64,000 bases of DNA from Alkalihalobacillus sp047302405. GTDB taxonomy: Bacteria; Bacillota; Bacilli; Bacillales; Bacillaceae_D. The position numbers and the translations under genes were made by a program. The stretch's first letter is position 1, and each line of letters opens with the position of its first letter. Below are positions 8,322 to 15,766 of this stretch, piece by piece. The DNA lies in NCBI RefSeq assembly GCF_047302405.1, contig NZ_CP154853.1, positions 310,001-374,000 on the forward strand. The letters run 5' to 3'. The notes under the pieces were generated by a model. It was given only the letters and a program-made list of their open reading frames with translations. It ran no database searches and was not told the DNA's origin.

Positions 8322-9295
8322 GATTGATCCTCCACAATCATACTGTACGGTCCCTCGTGTACAGGTAAAGTTTCTGTTTGAAATGTCTGTTTGTTCACGA
8401 TGGTTATGGTATGTCCATCTAAATTCGAAACATATATGGAATCAGTATAGCTTGTTAAAAAGTTTGGGTTTTGTCCAACTTCTACTGAATCAATGACGAT
8501 TTGCCTTTCTAAATCTACTTTATAAAGGGCGTGATCACCATGACAAAGTACGTAAAGAAGAGCATTGTCCTCATCACTATATAAAGCAATTGGCATCAGT
8601 CCTAGATCGATTTTGTGAACCAATTCACCATTCGGTAAATAGCCATAAATGGTTTGATTTAATTCACCAAAGGCACCATGTCCACCTACCCAAATAAATT
8701 CCTCATCAAAATATATACCAGAAGGTCTTTCAATGACATTAAAACGTTCAATAATTTTGTTTTCCGTTAAATCAATCGTAACAATATTATGGCTAGAAGA
8801 ATGTAAAACATAGAGTCGTTTGTTTTGTTCATCGAGCACCATTTCCGCAGGATAATCATCAACTTGAATCGAATCGACCCATTCTTCTGTTTCATAATCG
8901 ACCACATGGATCAAATTATTTTCCACATCTGAAAGATAGACGATATTATTTGTATGTGAAAAAGCAATATCTGTTAATCCTTGAGTGAGGGTGACAAAAT
9001 TCTGTATTGAACCGTCTTCAAAATTGTAAAGGAGGAGTGAATCATGTTGAGGGCTTGTCGCCAAAAATTGATTTGCACTCACTTTTTCAAAATGAGTTAA
9101 TAAATATGGATTTTTAATGGTCATGATCTTTTGTTCAGTTAAGAGATCAATATAAGATAACTTTGAATCTTTGACATGAGAAAGAATTAAATATGGATTA
9201 TTTGTATCAGGCTTTTCGAACGTTTCTTTTGAACAAGCCGTCAGGGTAATTAATAGTAAACAAAGTGTTAGATTACTTAGCAAACATCGTCTCAT
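8318..9295 (-). CDS. YncE/YVTN-type beta-propeller lipoprotein
   Basis: The 325-residue exported protein has a lipobox LITLTAC at residues 15-21 and then repeated blades (for example NIVYLSDVENNLIHVVDYE, KRLYVLHSSSHNIVTIDL, IYVSNLDGHTITIVN) typical of seven-bladed YVTN propellers. It is likely tethered outside the membrane. It is the first gene of the unit propeller - response regulator - kinase - copC - copD, so it may be an accessory sensor for the kinase. That role is inference; the propeller fold only indicates ligand or protein binding. It starts with ATG after AAGGAG on the minus strand. Confidence 0.75.
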   Translation of the reverse strand: MRRCLLSNLTLCLLLITLTACSKETFEKPDTNNPYLILSHVKDSKLSYIDLLTEQKIMTIKNPYLLTHFEKVSANQFLATSPQHDSLLLYNFEDGSIQNFVTLTQGLTDIAFSHTNNIVYLSDVENNLIHVVDYETEEWVDSIQVDDYPAEMVLDEQNKRLYVLHSSSHNIVTIDLTENKIIERFNVIERPSGIYFDEEFIWVGGHGAFGELNQTIYGYLPNGELVHKIDLGLMPIALYSDEDNALLYVLCHGDHALYKVDLERQIVIDSVEVGQNPNFLTSYTDSIYVSNLDGHTITIVNKQTFQTETLPVHEGPYSMIVEDQS

Positions 9296-9610
9296 AATAA
9301 AACTCCTTATTCTAAACGTCCTCTTTCATATTATGAACCTATTTTAGCATGGAAATGTGAAAAAAGATTGAAGCCATACGGTTTGATTGATAATTAGTTA
9401 AGCTTTCTGTCAGATAATTTCCCTTTTTTTGTATTGTTTAAATAAAAAAAGAAAAAAAAGCTTCTAAAAGAAAGCGTTTTCTATTAGAATAAATTATATA
9501 TTCTGAAAAGTGAGTCAGATTATATGACAATATCGGTGTATTATTCAGAATTTTTCGTTATAACTAGTAAGGTAAGGTCAACTCAAATGAGAAAAAGGGG
9601 GATTTATCGC
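9296..9610. other. Divergent intergenic region before aapJ
   Basis: This 315-bp AT-rich spacer separates the minus-strand propeller operon from aapJ. It contains poly-A/T tracts around 9424-9460 and a good cre-like site at 9468-9482. No open reading frame with a ribosome site was found. Promoters must lie here for both directions, but no unambiguous -35/-10 pair stands out. Confidence 0.6.
9468..9482 (+). promoter_or_regulatory. Candidate CcpA (cre) site upstream of aapJ
   Basis: AAGAAAGCGTTTTCT agrees with the Bacillus cre consensus (WTGNAARCGYTWNCW-like) and is nearly palindromic. It lies about 130 bp upstream of the aapJ start. Carbon repression of the transporter is inferred only from this match. 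Confidence 0.5.
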
Positions 9611-10702
9611 GTGAAAAAACGTTTTTTACTTATGCTAGGAATGATCGTATTAGTATCAATGATTATCGTAGGGTGCTCGGGAGAAGAAGCAACGACAGAT
9701 GATCCAGCTAATGACGATGGTACAGAAACAACGGAAACAACAACCGGAAGTGGTGGTAAATTAGCAGAAGTAATGGACAGAGGACATTTAGTTCTTGGTT
9801 CAAATAATACGTTACCTGGATTCGGTTATCTTAATTCTGCTGGTGAAGAAGAAGGATTTGATGTGGAATTTGGACAAGTAATGGCAGCGGCCATTTTTGG
9901 AGATAAGGATGCTATTGAATATCGACCTTTATCTGCTCAAGAACGATTTACCGCAGTACAGTCAGGTGAAGTAGATGTACTAATTCGTAACACTACGTGG
10001 ACTTTAACACGTGATGTTGAAGTAGGGTTGGCTTTCGGACCAACGACTTTCTATGATGGTCAAGGAATGATGGTACCTGCTGATGCAGGATTTACTACTT
10101 TAGAAGATTTACAAGGTGCTCGTATTGGGGTTGAGCAAGGAACAACAACTGAGTTGAACTTGACCGACCAAATGAGAGCGCGTGGAGTTGATTTTGAACC
10201 TGTATTATTTGCTGACCGTGATAGTTTAATTGCGGCCTATGAATCTGGTACAGTGGATGCATGGACAACAGACCAGTCGGGGCTAGTTGCTTCTTATGAA
10301 GTATTAGCTGACCCAGATGGACATGTTATTATGGATGTTGTTCTTTCGAAAGAGCCACTTGGACCTGCTGTTTTAGACGGCGATACTCGTTTCTTTGAAG
10401 TAATGTATTGGTCTGTAATGGCAACAATCCAAGCTGAAGAATTTGGAATGACTTCTGAAAATGTAGATGACTTCTTGGATAGTGAAGATCCAGATATTCA
10501 ACGTTTCTTAGGTGTTGAACCTGGAAATGGAGCACAGTTAGGACTTGAAGAGGATTTTGCTTATCAAATCATCAAACAAGTTGGGAACTATGGAGAAATC
10601 TTTGATCGTAATATTGGAACAGAAAGTCCTTTCAACTTAGAGCGTGGACTAAATGCACTTTATACTGATGGCGGAATTTTATATTCACCTCCATTTAGAT
10701 AG
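9611..10702 (+). CDS. aapJ: General L-amino acid ABC transporter, substrate-binding lipoprotein (AapJ/BztA type)
   Basis: The 363-residue extracellular binding protein has a signal peptide with the lipobox around IIVGC, a Thr-rich linker, and then an SBP_bac_3 domain: KLAEVMDRGHLVLGSNNTLPGFGY, GFDVEFGQVMAAAIFG, RPLSAQERFTAVQSGEVDVLIRNTTWT. Length and motifs match the AapJ/BztA/GltI-like clade rather than the short (about 260 aa) binding proteins usual in Bacillus. GTG 9611 is preferred because it follows a GGGGGA ribosome site and starts directly with KKRFLL; an in-frame ATG lies at 9587. It heads the aapJQMP operon, followed by a partial terminator. Confidence 0.88.
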   Translation: MKKRFLLMLGMIVLVSMIIVGCSGEEATTDDPANDDGTETTETTTGSGGKLAEVMDRGHLVLGSNNTLPGFGYLNSAGEEEGFDVEFGQVMAAAIFGDKDAIEYRPLSAQERFTAVQSGEVDVLIRNTTWTLTRDVEVGLAFGPTTFYDGQGMMVPADAGFTTLEDLQGARIGVEQGTTTELNLTDQMRARGVDFEPVLFADRDSLIAAYESGTVDAWTTDQSGLVASYEVLADPDGHVIMDVVLSKEPLGPAVLDGDTRFFEVMYWSVMATIQAEEFGMTSENVDDFLDSEDPDIQRFLGVEPGNGAQLGLEEDFAYQIIKQVGNYGEIFDRNIGTESPFNLERGLNALYTDGGILYSPPFR

Positions 10703-10715
10703 GTTTGAATTGGAT

Positions 10716-10749
10716 AGAGTCTGCTACATAAAGTTGGCAGACTCTTTTC
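10716..10749 (+). terminator. Intra-operon terminator between aapJ and aapQ
   Basis: AGAGTCTGC / GCAGACTCT stem with a 12-nt loop followed by TTTCTT. Such attenuating hairpins after binding-protein genes usually let the binding protein be made in excess over the permease. Confidence 0.75.
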
Positions 10750-10789
10750 TTATCAAAAATTGGTGAAATTACTCGAAGGAGGTAAATTT

Positions 10790-11965
10790 GTGGCTAAAGT
10801 GAAAGTGCAACCTAGTGTTCCGTTATGGAGAAATAGAATTGTTATCCGTATTTTTTGGCAAGTATTATTTTTAGTGGCTGTGATTTTAACCGCTGCTTAT
10901 TTTATTAACAATGCAGCCAATGGGTTAAGCCGTGCTGGTTTAAGTTTTGGTTTCTCCTTTTTGTCTTCAACGGCAAACTTTGCGATTGGTGATATTATTA
11001 TTGATTATACGCCAGCCGATACGTATGGAAGAGCTCTATTAGTAGGGGTTGCAAATACATTGCGTGTTGCTTTTGTTGGAATTATTTTAACGACGATTTT
11101 AGGAGTTATAATTGGGATTTGTCGCTTGTCATCCAACTGGTTAGTTAAAACATTATCAGGTGCTTATGTAGAAATTTTCCGTAATACCCCAGTTTTAGTG
11201 CAAATTTTCTTTTGGTATTTTGCCTTTTTCTTAACGTTACCTAGATTAAATGAAACGGAACCAATCTTTAATGTTTTCTACTTCTCGAATAGAGGATTTG
11301 CATTCCCTTGGTTGGAATGGAATGGAAGTACTTTATGGTTAGTTTTGCTTATTGGCGGTGTAGCAATTGCCTACATAACGAGGAAGATATTATTGAAAAA
11401 GCAAATTGAAACAGGGAACAGAAAGTATCCATTAGTTACTGGAATCGGTGTCTTTTTAGCTTTCTGTATAATAGGATTACTGAGTACAGGAATGGGACCT
11501 TGGTCGATTACAATCCCTTCGATTGAAGGGTTAGGTTTTTCAGGAGGAAATCGTATTAATCCAGAATTTGCCGCCATTTTATGTGGACTTGTTTTTTATA
11601 CGGCTTCTTATATTGCTGAAATTGTTCGTGGAGGAATTTTATCTGTTTCAAAAGGGCAAATTGAAGCAGCTAGTGCACTAGGGCTTAGCAGTGGAAAAAT
11701 TTTACGCTTTGTCACATTTCCACAGGCGATACGTACGATTATTCCTCCAATTACAAGTCAATATTTAGGTTTAACAAAAAACTCAAGTTTGGCGGTTGCT
11801 GTTGGATATTTTGAGTTGTATGCGATTGGAGGAACGATTTTTAATCAAACCGGTAAAGCGGTGGAAATCGTTATTATTTGGATGGTTATTTACTTATCAA
11901 TCAGCTTGCTCACAGCATTAATTATGAATATTTACAATCACATGACCAGATTGGTAGAGAGGTGA
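10790..11965 (+). CDS. aapQ: Amino acid ABC transporter permease (AapQ/BztB type)
   Basis: The 391-residue permease is much longer than the about 220-aa permeases of ordinary polar amino-acid transporters, as in AapQ. It has an N-terminal TM, the GLSRAGLSFGFSFLSSTANF region typical of AapQ, the first transmembrane half with VEIFRNTPVLVQIFFWYF, an inserted loop and two extra TMs, and the EAA loop EIVRGGILSVSKGQIEAASALGLSSGKILRFVTFPQAIRTIIPP. GTG 10790 lies 6-7 nt after AAGGAGGT; an in-frame GTG at 10760 has no such site. It acts in the membrane with AapM and AapP. Confidence 0.9.
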   Translation: MAKVKVQPSVPLWRNRIVIRIFWQVLFLVAVILTAAYFINNAANGLSRAGLSFGFSFLSSTANFAIGDIIIDYTPADTYGRALLVGVANTLRVAFVGIILTTILGVIIGICRLSSNWLVKTLSGAYVEIFRNTPVLVQIFFWYFAFFLTLPRLNETEPIFNVFYFSNRGFAFPWLEWNGSTLWLVLLIGGVAIAYITRKILLKKQIETGNRKYPLVTGIGVFLAFCIIGLLSTGMGPWSITIPSIEGLGFSGGNRINPEFAAILCGLVFYTASYIAEIVRGGILSVSKGQIEAASALGLSSGKILRFVTFPQAIRTIIPPITSQYLGLTKNSSLAVAVGYFELYAIGGTIFNQTGKAVEIVIIWMVIYLSISLLTALIMNIYNHMTRLVER

Positions 11966-11969
11966 GAAT

Positions 11970-13166
11970 ATGGATCCTAATTTAGAAACTTCCACAAACT
12001 CAAGACCAATGGTGAAGGGAAAACAAAGTGTGACAGGTTGGTTTAAAGCTAATTTATTTAGCGGTTGGTTTAACTCCATTCTAACGATTGTATCAGCCAC
12101 TGTGATTGTTTTATTATTAAATTCTGTCTTTACATGGGTATTCACTCAAGCCAATTGGTCAGTAATAGCTGAGAACTTTAAGCTCTTTTTTGTAGGTCAA
12201 TATCCACTTGCTCAAATGTGGAGACCTTGGCTAAGTTTATTAATATTAATGCTCTTAATTGGTTTATCATATGGGGCTTATCGAAATGGTATTTTAAGAA
12301 TCGTATTTTACTTTTTTAACGCTTTATTAACTTTAGTTTTATTTTTACCATTTGTGGCATGGAGCTCTAAAGCATGGTTAGTTGGCGGAATCTTAATTGC
12401 CTTTTTAGGAATGATTGTCGGACATAAATTTCCTAAGGTTAAAAAATTTACTCTCGTAGGTTGGCTCCTTTTATATCCATTGTTTATTTTTCTAATGAAT
12501 GGGTTTGGGATATTACCAACTGTCCGAACAAATGCATGGGGGGGACTATTACTTAATATTATTATTGCAGGAACAGCCATTGTTGTTTCCTTCCCGATCG
12601 GCGTTTTACTGGCATTAGGAAGAAGGAGTAAATTACCTGTTATTAAAGTGTTCTGTGTTATTTTTATCGAAACGATTCGTGGTGTACCTTTAGTTGCTAT
12701 ATTAGCAATGGCAATGCTCATGTTCCCATTATTTTTACCAGCTGGTTTTCAGGTTGATAATTTAATTCGAATTATTATTGCCGTGACCATTTTTAATTCA
12801 GCTTATGTTGCAGAAAATGTGCGTGGTGGTCTACAATCGATTTCGAGAAGTCAGTATGAGGCAGCAGATGCTTTAGGGTTAAATGCATGGAAAAGAACAA
12901 CCTTTATTATTTTGCCACAAGCATTACGGATAACCGTGCCATCAATGGTCGGTCAATCGATTTCCATATTTAAGGATACAACGCTAGTAGCTTTAGTAAG
13001 TGTTGTTGATTTATTAGGCATAGGGAGAGCGGTTATGGCGAATCCAGCATTTTTAGGAACTCAAAAAGAAATTTATATATTTGTCGCCTTAATATTCTGG
13101 ATATTCTGCTATTTCATGTCGCTTGTAAGTAAACGAATTGAAAAATCTTTAAAAGTAACTCATTAA
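11970..13166 (+). CDS. aapM: Amino acid ABC transporter permease (AapM/BztC type)
   Basis: The 398-residue permease partners AapQ. It has several N-terminal hydrophobic segments followed by the binding-protein-dependent permease domain with IETIRGVPLVAILAMAMLMFPLF and the EAA loop ENVRGGLQSISRSQYEAADALGLNAWKRTTFIILPQALRITVPS. The ATG at 11970 starts 5 nt after the aapQ stop with GAGAGGTGA as ribosome site. Its stop codon TAA (13164-13166) is immediately followed by a family A repeat. Confidence 0.9.
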   Translation: MDPNLETSTNSRPMVKGKQSVTGWFKANLFSGWFNSILTIVSATVIVLLLNSVFTWVFTQANWSVIAENFKLFFVGQYPLAQMWRPWLSLLILMLLIGLSYGAYRNGILRIVFYFFNALLTLVLFLPFVAWSSKAWLVGGILIAFLGMIVGHKFPKVKKFTLVGWLLLYPLFIFLMNGFGILPTVRTNAWGGLLLNIIIAGTAIVVSFPIGVLLALGRRSKLPVIKVFCVIFIETIRGVPLVAILAMAMLMFPLFLPAGFQVDNLIRIIIAVTIFNSAYVAENVRGGLQSISRSQYEAADALGLNAWKRTTFIILPQALRITVPSMVGQSISIFKDTTLVALVSVVDLLGIGRAVMANPAFLGTQKEIYIFVALIFWIFCYFMSLVSKRIEKSLKVTH

Positions 13167-13291
13167 CTAGTCCAGCTACGTCCGTTAGAAGCTCGAAAAA
13201 AATCGGTCATCTTTATGAAGACAAAAAGCGTCTTCATCAGCCGCCCCTAATTTTTTCTCGCTTCTGAGCGAACAGGCTACGCTTTATAAAT
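13167..13291 (+). repeat. Family A intergenic element filling the aapM-aapP gap
   Basis: It starts at the base after the aapM stop codon and ends at the Shine-Dalgarno (AAGGAGGA, 13292) of aapP. Apical hairpin GAAGAC-AAAAAGC-GTCTTC is at 13217-13235. Outer arms CCGTTAGAAGCTCG and TTCTCGCTTCTGAGCGAACAGG pair imperfectly. The tail GGCTACGCTTTATAAAT is shared with the other copies. Confidence 0.9.
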
Positions 13292-13306
13292 AAGGAGGAT
13301 ATATGT

Positions 13307-14089
13307 ATGAAAATTGCTGTTGATGATTTTGATCCGAGTATTCCGTTAGAGGAAAGAGAAGACATTATTGTATGTAAAAAAATTAATAAATGGTACAGCA
13401 ATAATCACCACGTATTAAAAGATGTAGATGTTTCGATTAAACAAGGAGAAATCGTTTGTATTCTCGGTCCATCAGGTTCTGGAAAATCGACCTTTATTCG
13501 TACGATTAATGCTCTAGAAGAAATTCAAGAAGGGACAATTGAAGTGGATGGGATTCCGTTAACCAATGATATTGCAAAACGTGATGCGATTCGAATGGAA
13601 ACAGGAATGGTATTTCAATCATTTAATCTCTTTCCACATTTAACGATATTAAAAAATATTACATTATCACCAATTTGGGTGCGGAAGTGGCCAAAAAAGA
13701 AAGCGGAAGAAATCGCCTTAGGTTTACTAGAGCGTGTTGGGATTCCAGAGCAAGCGAATAAATATCCTGGTCAGCTTTCCGGTGGTCAACAGCAGCGAGT
13801 AGCCATTGCTCGAGCACTGGCTATGCAACCTAAGATTATGTTATTTGATGAACCAACATCAGCCCTTGATCCAGAAATGGTTAAGGAAGTATTAGATGTT
13901 ATGAAGGAGCTTTGTAATACGGGAATGACGATGCTTGTTGTGACTCATGAAATGGGATTTGCCCGTGAGGTAGCTGATCGAATTATTTTATTTGATGATG
14001 GAGTGATTGTTGAACAAGGTACTCCAACAGAACTCTTTGATAACCCAAAACATGAACGAACAAAGCTCTTTTTATCAAAAATTATCTAA
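13307..14089 (+). CDS. aapP: Amino acid ABC transporter ATP-binding protein (AapP type)
   Basis: The 260-residue cytoplasmic ATPase has Walker A GPSGSGKST (about 57-65), Q-loop VFQSFNLFPHLT, signature LSGGQQQRVAIARALA, Walker B IMLFDEPTSALD and the H-loop VTHEMGFAREVADRI typical of polar amino-acid importers (GlnQ/HisP group). It begins with ATG 13307 after AAGGAGGATATATGT. It is separated from aapM by a 125-bp repeat element rather than the short gaps elsewhere in the operon, yet belongs functionally with it. It energises uptake through AapQ-AapM. Confidence 0.93.
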   Translation: MKIAVDDFDPSIPLEEREDIIVCKKINKWYSNNHHVLKDVDVSIKQGEIVCILGPSGSGKSTFIRTINALEEIQEGTIEVDGIPLTNDIAKRDAIRMETGMVFQSFNLFPHLTILKNITLSPIWVRKWPKKKAEEIALGLLERVGIPEQANKYPGQLSGGQQQRVAIARALAMQPKIMLFDEPTSALDPEMVKEVLDVMKELCNTGMTMLVVTHEMGFAREVADRIILFDDGVIVEQGTPTELFDNPKHERTKLFLSKII

Positions 14090-14138
14090 AGAAAAGTTAA
14101 AGTATGATACTAGAAATTCTTGTATAGCTATCGTTTTA

Positions 14139-14169
14139 AGCCCCAAAGCAATCATTGCTTTGGGGCTAA
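14139..14169. terminator. Inverted repeat after aapP, probable terminator
   Basis: Perfect 13-bp stem AGCCCCAAAGCAA / TTGCTTTGGGGCT with a TCA loop. The following bases (AATTAAC) are not T-rich, so termination would be weak or assisted. The preceding TTTT would suit the minus strand, where no gene ends. Confidence 0.6.
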
Positions 14170-14244
14170 TTAACGTTGTATAAAATGCATAATATACAAA
14201 CTGGGTATTTCGTCATATAACGTATTACCGCAATAAAATCTCTT

Positions 14245-14261
14245 TGTGAAGTAATATGACA
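14245..14261 (+). promoter_or_regulatory. TnrA/GlnR-type box upstream of nasF
   Basis: TGTGAAGTAATATGACA fits the TnrA box TGTNANAWWWTNTNACA at all fixed positions except one (G for A at position 7). It lies 71 bp upstream of the nasF start, a spacing compatible with activation under nitrogen limitation as for B. subtilis nas genes. The assignment is by consensus match. Confidence 0.7.
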
Positions 14262-14331
14262 ATTTTTCCACTTTTCAAATAATTCTTTGTTAACCTTTAG
14301 TCATTATCAATCCTTTGAAAGGGGAGAGTAA

Positions 14332-15729
14332 ATGAGTAAACAAGGAAAAGTATTCCTGGTAGGAGCAGGTCCAGGGGATATCGAGTTATTGACGATAAAG
14401 GGAAAACGCGTATTAGAACAAGCAGATGTCATCATCATCGATCGACTTGTTAATCCTCATTTGTTGATGGAAGCGAATAATCAGGCGAAAGTTATTTATT
14501 GTGGCAAGCAACCGTGTAAACATACACTACGCCAAGAAGATATACAAATAGAAATGCTTATCCACGCAAAAAAGGGAAAACAAGTTGTGCGTTTAAAAGG
14601 AGGAGATCCAGCTGTATTTGGAAGAGTTGGAGAAGAAGCGGCTTTCTTAAAGAAGAATGGAGTTGCTTATGAAATTGTACCAGGGGTTACCTCAGGAATT
14701 GCAGCCTCCATGTATGCTGGAGTACCTGTTACACATCGAGATTACTCGACTTCCTTTGCAGTTGTAACGGGTCATTGTCATAATCAGTTAGGGAAACCTA
14801 AGGTCAATTGGCAAGCTTTGGCACAGTCCGTTGATACGATTCTTTTTTATATGGGCATTAGTGAAATTGAAACGATCACAACAGAATTAATCGATAAAGG
14901 GAAATCAGCTCAAACCCCAGTTCTCGTTATTCAATGGGGAACATATAGCAGGCAAAAAACAGTAGAAGGCACATTATCGAATATTCATAGGAAGGTCAAA
15001 AGTGCAAAGGTTAAAAATCCAGCGATGATTGTTGTGGGTGACATCGTTTCAATGAGGGAGAAATTCTCATGGTTTAGCCAGAAGCCTTACTCAGGATGGG
15101 GGATATTAACCTTTACAAAAGAAGAAACTCCATTGATGACTACGTTTCGAGAAAATGGTGCAGATTTATATCGGTATTCATTGAGTATCTTAAAAAATGG
15201 AGAAGTGACAATGGATGTCGTTCATGCCGCTTTTAAAGCCTCTCCTCAACAAGGGATCGTATTTTCTGAAACGATTCATGTGAGAGCATTTATACAAAAG
15301 CTAGTAGAGTTAGGATACGACATTCGTGAATTGCAAGCCCCTTTATTAGCTGGAACAACAGAAGTTTTAAAGGAGTTTAATCGTTATGGATTCCAAGTTG
15401 ATTTTGCAGAAGAACAGAAGCATTTAATGCATATACGTATCGGTTGTGATTCTTCAACAGAGCCACTATCACCCGTTACAAAGATGGCTATAAGTCGACT
15501 CTTAGAGGAAGGACATGTTAATGCACTTTTGTGTGAGAGTGAAGAGGAGCTAAGGGCACTCGAACATTGTTTTCAAGAAATAAGATTCCAAGGTTTTTCG
15601 GCCCCACTTAAACTATTAATAAATAATGTAGAAACAAATGCTGTTAATCATTTCTCGGAAAAATGGAATGTTGAAGTAATCGATTTATTGAACATGGAAG
15701 AGAACTTACTAACTCTTCATTCAATATAG
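14332..15729 (+). CDS. nasF: Uroporphyrinogen III C-methyltransferase fused to HemD-like domain (NasF)
   Basis: The 465-residue protein supplies sirohaem precursor for nitrite reductase. The N-terminal half (about 1-240) is a SUMT domain: VFLVGAGPGDIELLTIKG, the VVRLKGGDPAVFGRVGEEA motif, YEIVPGVTSGIAASMYAGVPVTHR and NPAMIVVGDIV. The C-terminal half (about 250-465) resembles uroporphyrinogen III synthase (GWGILTFTKEETPLMTTFRENGADLYRY). The length is close to that of B. subtilis NasF. It is the first gene of the nas operon, unlike B. subtilis where nasF is last, and sits behind a TnrA-like box. Confidence 0.9.
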   Translation: MSKQGKVFLVGAGPGDIELLTIKGKRVLEQADVIIIDRLVNPHLLMEANNQAKVIYCGKQPCKHTLRQEDIQIEMLIHAKKGKQVVRLKGGDPAVFGRVGEEAAFLKKNGVAYEIVPGVTSGIAASMYAGVPVTHRDYSTSFAVVTGHCHNQLGKPKVNWQALAQSVDTILFYMGISEIETITTELIDKGKSAQTPVLVIQWGTYSRQKTVEGTLSNIHRKVKSAKVKNPAMIVVGDIVSMREKFSWFSQKPYSGWGILTFTKEETPLMTTFRENGADLYRYSLSILKNGEVTMDVVHAAFKASPQQGIVFSETIHVRAFIQKLVELGYDIRELQAPLLAGTTEVLKEFNRYGFQVDFAEEQKHLMHIRIGCDSSTEPLSPVTKMAISRLLEEGHVNALLCESEEELRALEHCFQEIRFQGFSAPLKLLINNVETNAVNHFSEKWNVEVIDLLNMEENLLTLHSI

Positions 15730-15766
15730 AAGTTAACAGACTCAGAACAAAAGGAGAGGATCGAAT

